Source: Mansonella perstans (lineage: Eukaryota; Nematoda; Chromadorea; Rhabditida; Onchocercidae). Taken from it: 64,000 bases of DNA. The DNA lies in assembly GCA_037074765.1 (NCBI GenBank), contig JBAMDO010000156.1, positions 62,001 to 126,000 on the forward strand, written 5' to 3'. Position 1 is the stretch's first letter. The number at the start of each line of letters is the position of its first letter. A model generated the notes under the pieces. That model did not search any database. It saw nothing but the letters and a program-made list of their open reading frames with translations, and had not been told where the DNA came from. Positions 12,161-25,500 of this stretch are shown piece by piece. The position numbers and the translations under genes were made by a program.

Positions 12161-15100
12161 CTAACTTGTTTCTGGTGGACAAAGACCACATGCTTTTTTG
12201 CAGTAATGACCCATATACTTTGGTGAATTTTGGCAATGACCAAGTTGTTGCCACATTTTACAATGTGCATTTAAATCTTCGCACGCTGCAATTTAAAAAA
12301 AAAAAAAAAAATGATAACAATTAAAATTTTTAAAAAAATCATTGCTCAAAGAAACAAAAGGATATTTTGTGTCATGTAGTTTAGACAGAAGAAGGAAATA
12401 AAATTAAAATAAATAATTGTAATGAGTTAGTTTTTGATAAAAAAATGTAAGCATCATTTCCAGTGAGAAGGATCTGATGAAGTTGAAATGAAAAAGCCAA
12501 ATGTCAAAAGTATTTTTTTTATCATTATAATTAATAATTATCCTGCTAATACTATCACATTCAAAATGTTTAGGAAAATAATTTTAAAAAATCTCTTGAA
12601 ATTTATATGATATTCAATAAAGTACATACTATCAAAAAAGCATATTGAGTTAAATTTAAGATTTGTCATTTTATTTATACTATTCCAAAATTTAATACCT
12701 GTCACCAATGTTGTTTTTATATTTGTAGTAGTCTTAATCAATCGAGGTTTTTCAGTGATTCGAAATCTTGTAGTACGATTTGGACGAAATGTATATACTA
12801 CTATCGTATTTTTCGATCGATCTTTTTTGCTAGAAGTGAAAAATGCTGCAGTTGTAGTATTTCTTTCATTGGTTACTGTAGCGGTAGTAGTTACTGGTGT
12901 TGTTGTTGTTGATGGTGGTGGTGGTATTGGTAATCTATTTGACTGTTGACTGCAGTTATAAAGTTTGTTTATCTTTTTAACATCGATAGCGCTCAGTTTG
13001 TATCGCTGTCCAATTGTCACACTTCGGTTCTAAATTTTTACCATACAAATTCTAGATAAAAGTACAAATAAAGTACACAATTTAATTACGGATTCGTTCT
13101 TGGTATCTTTTTTCTTTTTTTTTTTTTTCCAAATTTTTAGGATAAGATTTTCAAAAAAAAAAGAAAAAGTATGAAACACTATCAATTGAATCATTTGATT
13201 TAACTAATTTCAATAATGAATTGTACATTAATGTAAGAATTGCTTAGGTATTCAAAAACTATTGAATTTTTCAATTTCACTAATTGCTTAGAGATGCTTC
13301 AAAGATCATTAAAGAGATAGCAATGTTTTTCAGTTTATTTGGAGCGTTTCGAATTGTATCTATGTTACACTTTATTTGAACCATCGTCAACTGTTATTAT
13401 CTTGATATTATTATAAGTTTTCTAATACAGAAAAATAAAGCATAAAAACTAACTTTAGGTAAAATTGTTGATTCGCCATTACTGGAAAATGCAAGTTTAT
13501 GATAGTGCATAATTGAATCATAATCGTAAGGCATTCCCAATGAATCAACAACTTTTTTTGGGTATTTTTCAAAGTTCCATAGCATACCTAAGATTTAGTG
13601 AAGATTGAACTTTATAATTATTTTTGAAAAAGATTAACTTGGCCAATCAGGGAAATGATGAAGAGAGATTGTAGAAATTTTCCAGCCCAATTTTTTTAAA
13701 CTAAAAAAATTGAGTTTCGAATTTGTTTCCATCATCATCATCATACAGCTAAATTGAACATTAGTCAGAGAGAGAGAGAGAGAGAAAGGGAGAGAGATCC
13801 AAGCTTAAGTGTACCGAGTACCAGGTCGAATGTTTTCCTCGATGATATCCACGTATTCATCGCGATCCGTACGTGAATGCTCATGAAAAAATCCAATCGT
13901 ATGCATCAATTCATGTGCAATGATTCCTTTTGCGAAACATTTAGATTCTAAAAGTACTGTCTGCTTGCCTCCAGCTCGTCCAACAAATGACGAACAACTA
14001 AATTAATTTTCTAATAGTTGAGAAGACTAAACTTTGACTAGTATTCAGAAGCAAACTAATAGTGATAAGCATTCAGAAGATATTGGAAAATTTCCATTAT
14101 GAATGATTTTTTAATCATTCAATAGAATAATTGCTTATATTCCAAATAAAGTCAATAAATAAACACAAAACATGCCAATCAATGATGGCATTTAATGAAA
14201 AATAATTAACCCTGAGTCTTTATTCCTTTCGATAAAGATATAATCGGTATCATCATCAGTTTTTGGTATAAATTTTATGCAAGTTTCTTTTTTAAATTCA
14301 TCAAATGCTTGTGCGATGACTGCTCTTTGCCTGCAAATGTTTTCTATTCATCTTGTCTTACTTTTATAAAGAAGTTTCACAGACAATAAGGGTTTTCAAA
14401 TAGTTTTCAACTATACCATAAAAAAAGATTGATAATTGCACGGTTTACAATGTGACATAAAAATTAAAAATTGTTAATTTTTGGAATTATCTTTTCTTTA
14501 AAAAAAAAAAAAAAAAAAAACCCCAAAAAAACACACATCCTAGACATTCCTTTTTCCAACAAATATGGTATTTGTCCCTTTGGCCATAGCCTATTCTTGT
14601 ACGTTGCCAAGCTTAATGCGCTATGAAACTGTAAAAAAAAATAATAGCATTTTGAAGTTTCAAACAAAACTTCATTATCAAACATTGCCAAATAATCCGC
14701 GGATATGAAAGAAACATACAGGGAGTTTGAATAGATAATCGTATGGATCCAGTGGTTCATCTCTCAAAATTAATGTCGATAATGTTCTCTCTTTGCCCAT
14801 ACCCAAGATATCACCCTCAAAGAGCTGAGAACTGATAATGGAATTTAATCGTTCCTCGCTGATCCTCTCAACTGGAATTTTTTTTTGAGATTTAATTCAA
14901 TTTGCACACATCCATTAAAAAAAAATAAAAATTGGTTACTGGGAAAGTATAATGCTGAATCCTACTGCCTTATTAATGCTTATGGAATTAGTTCATAATA
15001 GTTAATACATTATAGGTGAAATGATATTCTTATATTTATCAGGTTATGAATTGATTCAATGAGATAAACTATTGATTTGAAAGAAGGATTTAAATGAGCT

Positions 15101-16268
15101 TAGGCTAACAAGAAATATTTTTTAGTGCAAGCTAAAAGGAAATATTTATTGGTGCAAATCTTTTCCGAAGGATATCTTTTCATTTACTGATGCAATAACC
15201 TGAAAGAGAAGAATACTAACCTTTTTTTTAAGCCTTCAATTTGCTTAATGAATTTCCGACATAAAAATATGCTAATAAAATTCCGATTAGAAAGACTCAA
15301 AAGATTATGAAAATTCCGAAATGCATTGTATTATATGAGATTAAAAAATTACGATTGCAACTGTCGTATTCCTTAATTATGAAATTCCGTATGCATTACG
15401 TCAGAATCATATATTAAAACTAGCAAAAACTTCCTAAAAGACAAAACCGAACAAACGTAACTGAAAAAATAATTATTTGTCTAAAAAATTTTGTAAACAT
15501 GCTATGCATGAAACTGATGAGAAATCGTAAGAAGTTTATAGTACTGAATTATGTGAGATTAAATAGCCATGAAATTATAAGCAATCGATTTAATCTTATA
15601 TGACAAAATAAAATAAGTAATATAGGGAATTTAGATAAAAATTAGGTAATTTAGGTAAAATTAAAATGTGTAATAAGTAATAATGAATTTTTTTTTTTTT
15701 TTTTAAATTTCAAAAAATAGTGCCTCAATTTTTCAACTGAAATTTATTTTTAACAAAAAAATACCTGGAGTAATTTCGGCCAAAGCGAAATCCTGTGGTT
15801 GTAGGTATTGTTGTCCCAAATCTGAAGTTTTACTATTTTCAATGTAAAATAAAATAGGATTGTCATGGATGACAAGTAAATATGGGAAAATAAAATTCTA
15901 CTTGAAACTCAAGCTAAATTGATTGAAATTAGTAATATTGCAATAAATTATTTTAATTGTCATCTGATTCTTTCATCAGTATAATGGCCTTCCTGGTTAG
16001 TTCTAGAGATGGATTTACTACATCGATCTGTTCGTTATCTCTATTAGCTGATGCGATATTGTGACTTCATTTGCGATATTATGATTTCATTTAATTATAA
16101 TTTCTTTTTTTTCATTTTGAATTTCTAAATTCTCATACCATCAAATGATACTTTTTGTCGGTCAGCTTCAATGTAAGTTCTCATAAAATGCCTCGTGAAC
16201 ACTGGTAATGCAGTGCAATAATCAGATAAATGATAAAACAGCAAGATGATGAGGAATATGCTGATCAT
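12161..16268 (-). CDS. Secreted astacin-family zinc metalloprotease with C-terminal ShKT domain
   Basis: Nine exons join with consistent phases: 16268-16139, 15821-15765, 14871-14720, 14628-14537, 14330-14211, 13997-13822, 13587-13454, 13029-12699 and 12285-12161, giving 438 residues. A hydrophobic signal peptide ([10 protein letters not shown]) is followed by a prodomain with the inhibitory aspartate motif L-F-E-G-D. The catalytic domain then has the zinc site [12 protein letters not shown] (212-223) and the Met-turn SIMHY (267-271). A Thr/Pro-rich linker leads to one six-cysteine ShKT module ending C-G-L-C. This order matches C. elegans NAS subgroup II proteases (NAS-6 to NAS-15); I cannot name the ortholog. 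Such enzymes are secreted and act in digestion, cuticle or matrix processing. All active-site residues are present. An AG acceptor at 16274-16275 lies 5 bases before the ATG. Confidence 0.95.
13767..13798. repeat. (AG)n microsatellite in an astacin intron
   Basis: A GA dinucleotide run of about 27 bases with a small interruption lies in the intron between the exon carrying the zinc site and the exon carrying the Met-turn. Confidence 0.85.
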
Positions 16269-16273
16269 AATAA

Positions 16274-18227
16274 CTGTTAACCAATAACACCAATGAAATG
16301 AATTGATAGTTTCACCAAAACAATTTTTTCTTTTTTTTTTTTTCTTTTTTTTAAATAATATAATAAAGATCAAATTTTATAGACAATAATTTTGAATAGT
16401 TATAATAAGTAAATTGGATTAGAGGAGAAATAATGATGAAATGAAAATAGTTTGCTATAAGAATCGTGTATTAGTTAAAAGAGAAGTGGGGTGAGACTAA
16501 AGTGCCTCCTTTAACTTCTTCTATCGATGGACAGTTTATAACGGACTGAATTGCTACTACCTTTTGGTCAATCCTCTTTTTCCATCAATTAGACAAATAA
16601 ACACAAACTAGCTCTACTCTAATAATGTCAAAACTGGTCACTATTACAGGCCCTTCATACTATATTACTTGTTATATCACTACCAATGCTAATATTATTA
16701 CTACTGACAAATTTATTTTTCTATTTTCTTAACAACTTTCATACAAGCTCTTTACTTGAACCATTTATGATTTATCTGCCAAATACTACCTTTTTTAGGC
16801 ATTAAATTAATGAATTTTGAATTAGTTCACAAAGAAACAATCATATAGGAGATGATTTCGAAGTATATACAATAATGATTAAATCATCTTGTTGTGGTAC
16901 ATAATTTATTTTATAAAAGATAACAAGAAAATCAAATTACAATTTTAGAGTAGTAGTGTACAGAGCAGCTTTCATTTAAATGATTCCCAATCTTTTATTA
17001 ACCAGAAGCCAATTTGGTTTTTTTTTTTTTTTTTTTTTTTTTTTGCAGCACAGACTATACGATTTAAAAATAATAAATCCTGTCAACTTGAAAATAAATT
17101 TTAAATCAAAGCTTTTACGTATTATTTTCCATAACCACCGCTTGAAAGTTAACTTATGTATTTAATACGAAAATCAATACACGGAAATGTTTGTTTTTCA
17201 AGGTTATTGCTTGCTTTTAAAAACATATGTCGGACAATCGGACAACATTATATCGGAAATGTTTATCTTTCCATATGAATGAGCAGAAATACTGCAGCTC
17301 TTTCCGGCTCTGTGAATAACAAGAAAACCATTTACAAAGCTAGAATTCATGTTATAGTATGCTTACAGTGTATTTCAAAAATTTATATTTATTTTGGGAA
17401 TGTTTAACAGTTCTTAACAGCCGATACTATGTCAGTATTTTATCAGATCCGGAAATTATATAGATAAATCGAATAAACGGTACACTCTTACTCTTTTCCT
17501 TTGCTAGCAAAAAATAGAACTGTCCTGCATTTCCAGTTAACTTTTGCTCGCATTACCGCCCTATCTGTTTTGTATCTTACTCGCATTCATTTCCACTTCA
17601 AGTTTACAGGCCTTATAAAAATGAGAAGCGTTACAAGCACCATTAATTCAAGCATCGTCATGAGTATCTGATATATTATCATGATTTTTATCATAATTTC
17701 AATTGAATGCAGTACTTCGTGAAACTTCCTGTCATCTGAATCTACAAAGAACTGAAAATTTTTTGTGTCAGCATTAAATGAATGAGAAAATCCCAAGATA
17801 CAATAACTCGCCGAAAAAGTCCCAAAATCCAATAATAATTTGTCCAACAATAGTCTTCCTTTACTTGCTGGTAATGTTCAGTAGACATTGCGGAAGAGGA
17901 AAACAAAAAATTTTATACATACACACTATTTAATTCATGAATTAACGCAAACAGGGCCATCACAGTGGCAAGGAAGCCAAAACAAACCAAATATCGCACA
18001 CACAGAAAGGGAAACTAAATGTCACAAACATATTAAAAGCAAAAATAAAAAAAAAAAAAAAACATACATCGCACAGATTGTCGCACAAAAAGTAAGATTT
18101 TTGCTGCGTATTTTTTGTACAGAACTAAATTTTGCGTCATAGACGTATTAATTCCAATTGGCTAAAAATGAAATTAAATAGAAAAAATTTCAAAAATTTT
18201 GTAGAGGTAACGAAGGCGTATATACGC
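16274..18227. other. Flank between astacin gene and lgg-2
   Basis: This is the 5' flank of the astacin gene and the 3' flank of lgg-2. It contains a 29-base T run at about 17020-17044 followed by GCAG, a polyA run near 18050, and no frame with recognisable motifs. The minus-strand frame at 17587-17850 is open but low in complexity toward its C-terminus, and I do not call it. Confidence 0.5.
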
Positions 18228-20727
18228 TCATCTGATACTACCAAATGCCGGTTGGCTGGTATAAACCATGTACAGAAAGCCATCCTGATCTGCTTCTTGC
18301 TGATATAGCTGATACATGTTCACACTGTTTGATACCATCGATTTCTCATTGACAAGGAGAAAGAAAGTTTGATCCGGATGAAGCTGTAATCGTCTAAAAA
18401 AAAATTTTTTCCTCCAATCTATTTAAAACATGAAAAATACTGACAAAACAATATTCAGAAAATATTCTTGATGGTTGCAATTTACGAATGATGTACTCTT
18501 TGTCGGTGGACAGCAGTATACGCTAAAACATGCTAAAACACTGGAAATTTTTTTTTGTTCTCATAACAGCAGGTATTAAAATAAGGATAACAATACACTA
18601 AATGTACGCTGTGACCAATTTGGTAGTAAGTGGAAATATATAAAATAAAGCAAGTTATAATAATATTTGTGATTTATTTCCGCAGATTACCAGCAGGAAT
18701 AAAACACCAAAAAGAGATAAATGGTACAAAATCCAACAACAAACCTTCGCACAATTTGCATTAATTCCGCAACTGTTATATGATCCGGCACCAAAAATTT
18801 GCACCGATCTAAAAGTGGTAAGTACTTCTCCCCTTCAAATCGCTCAATCACAATAGGAACCTTGTTTGGTTGCTGCTGTCGTGCTTCTGCTACATCTTTT
18901 GCACGTGCTGCTGAAATTACAAAAGTAGTTCAACTTTTACTCTTCAGATCTAAAAAAGCTTGCTTTAAAAATTTTAGTGATTTAAAGATTTGCGACAACT
19001 AAATTAAAATTTATTAGCTTATTTTGCTATCCCATTAATCTATTAAACTGATTCCAGTGCGCGACAGATAAAAACATATGAGCTCTTAGAAGGAAAAATA
19101 AAATACTGCACAACAAAGTGGATGTACAGCATTATTCATTATCAAAATTTCATCTCTTCCAGTTTTTATATGTCCGATGTAACATTGAAATTTGAAATAA
19201 GTGTACATTAATGCTTCCAAACTTTCTGGACAAGAAAGATTGGAAGTTTTCTGGACAAATGGTCATTGGGAAAATGCTACGTGTACACTGATACGGTATT
19301 AAGCACTTTTTTCACATTCACTTCTGTTCCAGTAAGCTTCAATAACTGACAAGCAAATGACTGCTATCATTTTCTGCTGACCAGTTTTCTTGAAAATTAT
19401 TAAATTTTACACTATTGGGAAATAAAAAGTTGCTGATTTAATTTTGTTCTTACATAGTACGTTATTCCAGACACTAAACTACAACCGACTTTTTTATATT
19501 TTAATGAAAATGGAATGACGTTTAAACATCTGTCAGATTTAGCAAATCTGTTGCCCGACTGCATGGAATAAAATATTTATATAACATGTTATCAAAATCC
19601 ATTGATGGAAGCCTGAATTTAAAAAAAAAAGAGATATGAAAAGAAAAAACGAATGCCAAACCGATAATTTACTAATTTATTTGTACAACGTATATCTAAT
19701 CCGTATGCTAATGGGTCTATACCTATTAGTCAAATGTGTAAGTCAGCGTAATCTCTGAGCGCTTTTCACCTCATCTGAGTGTCATTTTTTCCCATTCTCG
19801 ATAAAATTTATGGCAAAAGCAGCAAGGAAACGGTTGTTACGTTACCACTGCAGACTTTAAAGACAACTGAATCTAGGAAACTGCTAAATCTCAAAAGCGG
19901 TGAAAAAGAAAAACATCACAAACAAATTTGTGTCGAACAAGTGGACAAACTTATGCATCAACCAAAACAACAATTCCATCTTTTTTCCTTTTCTCCTCAT
20001 CCTTCCCTTCATCTTACTCTTCTATCCCTTAAATTTGAGTGAAATTATTCGATAACGGTAATCGCCCACTTCCTAAAAATTTCTAGGTGACAAATGCTTC
20101 CACAATTGAAGGGAATAAAATTGGACGCAGTATGAATTGTTCAACTTGGTTGAGTATTTTATCATGAACAACGATAAAAGAACTTTTAATCCTGTTCATA
20201 CTTCTTACTTTTTAATCATTTCTTCCAAAGTAGACTGCCAGTAGTATGTAAAAACTGAAAAACTGCTCCAATATTTTTCCAGTTCGGATATTTCCTTTAT
20301 TCTGACATCAGTGCTATCCATTTAATCACTAATCAACATTTTATAAACAATGGAAATTATGATATCGGTCCCAACATCTCACAGCACTTACAGTCATTGG
20401 TTAGCATTGCTACTACTAAAACTTCATACTAATACGGATACGAACTTCTTTAGCTATAAACGAAAAGAAAATGAAGGAACCATTCCTTTCAATACTCGTA
20501 GTAAAAGAAACCAAAACGCTGTTTGAGATCTTTTGAAGTGAAATTAGAAAAATCATATAAATTTTGCGACTTATTTATAATTTCTAATGAAAGAAATCAT
20601 CATTATTATCTTTTTAGCAATTCATTTAAAAAAAAAAGAAGGAAAACTAACTCATATACAAATGAAACAAAAATATACCAAATGAGTGTCGTTCCTTAAA
20701 TGTTGGTACATATCCACTAAATGCCAT
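18228..20727 (-). CDS. lgg-2: LC3-type Atg8 homolog (LGG-2)
   Basis: Three exons, 20727-20679, 18910-18745 and 18393-18228, give 126 residues with matching phases. It is a ubiquitin-like protein conjugated to phosphatidylethanolamine on autophagosome membranes. The start [16 protein letters not shown] is the Atg8 N-terminal helix region. [13 protein letters not shown], the [10 protein letters not shown] strand, I-V-R-R-R-L-Q-L and F-F-L-L-V-N follow. The end Y-T-S-Q-P-A-F-G marks the LC3 (LGG-2) rather than GABARAP (LGG-1) branch. The conjugated glycine should be Gly123, followed by a three-residue tail S-I-R that ATG4 would remove. Intron 1 is long (about 1.77 kb) compared with intron 2. It is transcribed away from fic-1, and the tandem array at 21.0-21.4 kb sits about 280 bp upstream of its ATG. 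Confidence 0.96.
18911..20678 (-). other. Long first intron of lgg-2
   Basis: At 1.77 kb this intron is several times longer than most in the window. It is less AT-rich than the intergenic DNA. A plus-strand frame at 19779-20042 is open but shows no motif. First introns of this length often hold regulatory elements, but I cannot identify one. Confidence 0.5.
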
Positions 20728-21008
20728 CTTTCCCAGTACTTCCGCTTTCACCGCGGTACACAACTCTTTCCTCCAATATCCGTTCTTTTGATTCGTATTT
20801 AACTACCAAGCTTTATTACTTCTGCAGATTATTCCACTAGCTATCCTTTTATATATATAAATATACGTATTGGCATATATCTATCGATATGTACAAATCT
20901 ATACAAAACGTAAAATGTTCTCCAAAAGTAAACAAGAGAGAACGGTGATAAACAAAACATTGTTATGTCTTTGCTTGCGCTGTTATCTGTATGTGCATGT
21001 ATACAACA

Positions 21009-21380
21009 TACGTGCAAATATATGTATGTGCATTGGGTACGTGCAAATATATGTGTATGGGTACGTGCAAATATATGTATATGTATGAGTACGTGCAAAT
21101 ATATGTATATGTATGAGTACGTGCAAATATATGTGTATGGTACGTGCAAATATATGTATATGAGTACGTGCAAATATGTGTATGGTATGTGCAAATATAT
21201 GTATATGAGTACGTGCAAATATATGTGTATGGGTACGTGCAAATATATGTATATGAGTACGTGCAAATATATGTGTATAAGTACGTGCAAATATATGTAT
21301 ATGAGTACGTGCAAATATATGTGTATGGATACGTGCAAATATATATATATGTGCATGGATACGTGCAAAATATGTATGTG
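21009..21380. repeat. Minisatellite of about 24-bp units built on TACGTGCAAATATATG
   Basis: Fifteen units of 21-31 bp carry fourteen exact TACGTGCAA words and one TATGTGCAA. Units tend to alternate between endings like TATATGAG and GTGTATGG, so a 48-bp higher-order dimer is visible in the right half. It lies in the divergent promoter region between lgg-2 (minus) and fic-1 (plus). Because most units are multiples of three, several frames on both strands stay open and produce artificial proteins of up to 217 residues. Confidence 0.95.
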
Positions 21381-22500
21381 TCGTATAGAAGTATTTTGTA
21401 GTTTGTATAAATATATATACACACAGACATATATCCATCAATATGTAATGAAAATATTATTCCAACCCTACCACCCACGTTCCCTACTTCAGCACTCTGT
21501 CATCCAAAACATCGCCCAAAAATGCTTCTCTTGTGTAAATGACTCCTATAGTAACATCAATTATACATATAACTTTGCGTATACGTACAGACACAAACAC
21601 ACTTACATACAGAACTGATACGAACAAATACAATCATCCTTCTATTGCAAGCCCTATTTCAATACTGAAACCACTTACCTCTCACATTACTCATATGACA
21701 AAAGACGATGAAAGAGAGAGAGACAAAAAGTAAAGGAAGAGAAAACAAAAGAGAGAGAGAGAGAGAGTAGATTGTACTAGCTAAACAAATCTTAACCTAC
21801 TATGAAAAACATCATTTCGCTACATGTTAAACATTTTGTGAGAAAATATTATAGAGCATGAGAAGTTATAAATAGTTTGATGTATAAAAATCGAATTAAC
21901 AATTTAAATTAGCATCAAATTTTTCCTTTTCTTTTTTTTTTTTTTAACAAATTTCATTTCACATTTTTTTCAATTTATATTTCCAAATGTAATTGTTGTA
22001 AAGCATGTAACATGAATTATTAAAATTATCATTTTAAAATTTATTTTTCATAGAAAAAATGGAAATTTTGAAGATATCGTCAGATGGTCGTTTTTTCAGT
22101 TGTTTACAATTCTGCTATGTAATAAGCCATTCTTTTTTCAGAGTAAGGTAAGCAGTGTTATAATTTCTCATTTTTTTTTTTGCGTGATTTGATAAAATAG
22201 CTGGGTATTTCAACATTGAACGAACTGTATTTAACATATTTTAATGCTTTGATATTTTTAAAGCAATCAAATACAACAATCAAATGGTATGCGTTATTGT
22301 ACATGAAAAGATAGGAAATATATATAGCATATGAAAGAAGATAGCAATTAGATAGTAACTTTAAATTAAATAGTTGGATTGAAATTCATCCTTTTCCTCT
22401 TTTCCTATCAGGTTTCTGTTTCTTCTTTATGTTGATTCCATTTGTTTTTTTTTTTTCTCCTTATCTTGCTGCCAATGAATGGAAAATGAAATGAATTCTT
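21381..22500. other. Upstream region of fic-1
   Basis: The DNA between the minisatellite and fic-1 has a GA microsatellite near 21710-21768, T runs near 21935 and 22450, and no open frame worth calling. Together with the array it forms the shared 1.8-kb divergent regulatory region of lgg-2 and fic-1. Confidence 0.5.
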
Positions 22501-22522
22501 ATTGCAGGTACGCAATCTATAA

Positions 22523-25500
22523 ATGTTAGCTATGTCTGAAATGTCGTCTGGCATCAACATTTTTTCACGACCATGGACGCGAGTTGTGGCTTTATCTATT
22601 GTTGTGTCAATTTGTATACAGGTACCTCAAGTGACGCTTCTATTTACTTAATGTCAGCTTTTCAAGTTAATTACTAGTTAATAACAAATTAACCAGCATG
22701 TGAGCAATTGATTATTAATTGTCTAGGCAGTGGAAAATATGAGAGTTATTTTCAGATGTTATCATTCCTGGTGCAGCGAAGCGTAATTTGGCAATATTTA
22801 ATTTGTAATGTGCAATTCGCGCCCGAGTTTATTAAACAGGCCGATTACTGTTCAGCTTATTTTTCCCGTAAACGTTATGTTGGGTTAGTAGTACAGTTTT
22901 TTGTTGATCAAAGAAAACTGGAAGTTTATATAATAATTGTAATGCAGTGGTATGAATTGAAATTAGTTAGGTTTACAAATTATAAATTTGGTGGAGTTGA
23001 TATTTTAGTAGAAAGTTTTATACTATTGAAATCATTGTACGGAATTTTCATTCGGCTTTGGTGAGTACTTAAGTTTGCAAAATCTTTCGCTGTGCGAAAA
23101 AATTCTTGAAACATTATTGCATTTTTTTTCAGCACAACCGAATTAAGTTATTTTGTTGATCCGTTATCAGTGGAGCCGTGGTATTTCGGAGATGATTCCA
23201 AAGAGGTGGAGAAAGTGGCAGCTTCTACAATCCAGGCAAATGTTGTTCAGTGGAGTTGGGAGACCGAGAAGGAAGCATTTGCGGCTTTAAAAGCTGCTGT
23301 TCAGTCCAGAATACAGGGAAATATGGCGAAGGTTCGACTCAAAAGTTTTCTTACTCATAGCTTACCCATGTAATAGTTGTAGAGATATTGACGAGAGATG
23401 ATATAAGAGAAATATTAGGAATGCATCGAACATAAGTGCCATTTTCAAGAGTTCGGAATAATTTGGATCCTGAACGATAAATTTAGCAAATTTAACGAAT
23501 GTGTTAATCGAATGATTTGATAGATGTATTTTTTAATGCATATTTTGTTGCTTAAGATTTATAAAGTTCAAATTGATAAGTGCTAAATGCTTTACAAATT
23601 ATAACTTTGCGGTGTAACTGCTTTTAGGCAGAACTCATTATTCAGCATGCGCTTGCGCTGGCTCCTCATCATCCAGATATTTTAACCGAATACGGTGTAG
23701 TCGTTGAAATGGGACGGAAAAATGTGGTAGAAGCGGAAGAGTTATATTCACAGGCGTTGAGCTACAATCCTCATCATCCTGAAGCGTTAGTGTGAGCATT
23801 TTTGCATCCTACTTTAGCATGGAAGAACAATTCTGTCATTATAATAACAAGATGTAAGATAGTAGGATGACTCAAAGTCATTTGGTTGGGAAGAATCGTT
23901 CTGTCTGTGGCAACAATTTTGAACGATTCATAAAGTTTGAAGTCTTCCTGAAATAAAACACTGTAAAAGTTGCCCTTTATAAGACGTGAAAGAGTGACAG
24001 AGGAGAAAATCCTAAATATAAAGGATATCTTAAAAGTAAATTTGGAAAATTTAGGGAACAGCTATCGTAGCATAGTATAGAATTTTTTTTTTTATTGTGT
24101 TAAACAACTCTTTATACTATATGCAATGTTTATTTAGAATGAATGTATGTTATTAAATTTGGGTAGATTATGTCTATTTTATCAGTATTGTTGTTCATCA
24201 GTCTTTCTTTACTTAAAAATTTAAATAAATTGATGATATGTGCTGCCCTAGTTACAGGAGCCGCTCTAGCTGTAAACTCAACTTTTGTAAATCATATTTG
24301 ATACCCTATTTATCAAATTTGTAGAAGACGAGCAAGAACTTTACCCATAGTGGAAAAAATTGACAAAGAAATGTTGAAGAAACTTCATGAAAAGCGTTCA
24401 TATTTCTTACGGATACCTAAAACTAACACGGCACTGCGAAAAGCAATGAAAGAATCTTATTTCTTGCATATTTATCATACTGTAGCACTTGAAGGCAATA
24501 CTATGTCTCTTGGTCAAACAAGGTAAGGTTTTGATTCACACTGATGTAAGAGAAATGCTAGTAAAAAGCTCTGCCAATATAATTTGCTTATTTAATTCTA
24601 ATTTAGGTCCATATTAGAAACAAGAATGGCAGTAGCTGGGAAAAGTATTATGGAGCATAATGAGATTTTGGGAATGGACTTGGCGCTGAGATTCATCAAC
24701 CAAAGCGTTGCATACGTCTCTTATTTTACCATTCAAGTTCGGAAACAATCCCTCGCATAACTTTCTGTTCTTTTTTCTGCCAGTTTAAACGAGTTGTTTG
24801 TATTGCAGGATATCTTGGATATTCATTATCGTGTTCTTGGTTTTGCCGATCCGGAAGTGGCAGGTGTATTTCGCAAAACTCAGGTCCGTGTTTTGTAATG
24901 CAGTGAATGTCGTGGGAGATTTTGATACGGGGTCAAATACTGTTGCTTTGCAAATATGCGAATGGCTTTAAAAAAGTGGATAAATTAATGAAATTGCACA
25001 GTATTTATTATATCACTGATGAACCCGCACAAAAGGGAAGCTTAGAATAGCTGCATTTGGCATAAGTGAAATCTAAATTTCATTTTATTTTTTGTTTTTT
25101 GTAAATACATTTAGTGACTGACCGTCTAGCAGTGTATTGTATCGTTCTTTTCAGGTGTTTGTGGGAAGTTTCATTCCCGTTTCGGCAAATATGATAGCAA
25201 AAGAAATGGAAGAAATGGTAAAATGGTTGAATGATGATGAGAGCTTGCTATTGGATCCCATAGAACGTGCCGCTATTGCTCATTATAAGCTGGTTTGCTT
25301 ATTAACATTTTCATGAATCTTGCATCTTCAAATTGTCCATGATACGGATGTGTGTAAAATTCTTGGAAGCAACCTCAAATTATCTGAGATAGTGATTACG
25401 CTCTCTTCGTCTTACTGGTTGTATTCCTCTAAATTCACTGTAAAACATCCTTTCAGGATTGAAAGTTTTTTTCATTCTTTTTTTTATAATTAGGTTTCAA

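Noticed and set aside
12755..12949. Plus-strand Val/Gly-rich frame
   Set aside because: It is the antisense of the Thr-rich linker of the astacin protease.
21009..21380. CRISPR-like regular repeat array
   Set aside because: The units are tandem with no unique spacers, the host is a nematode, and the unit is a simple minisatellite.
20841..21618. Long open frames of 150-217 residues on both strands
   Set aside because: They are produced by a repeat unit divisible by three; there is no start context, splice logic or family match.
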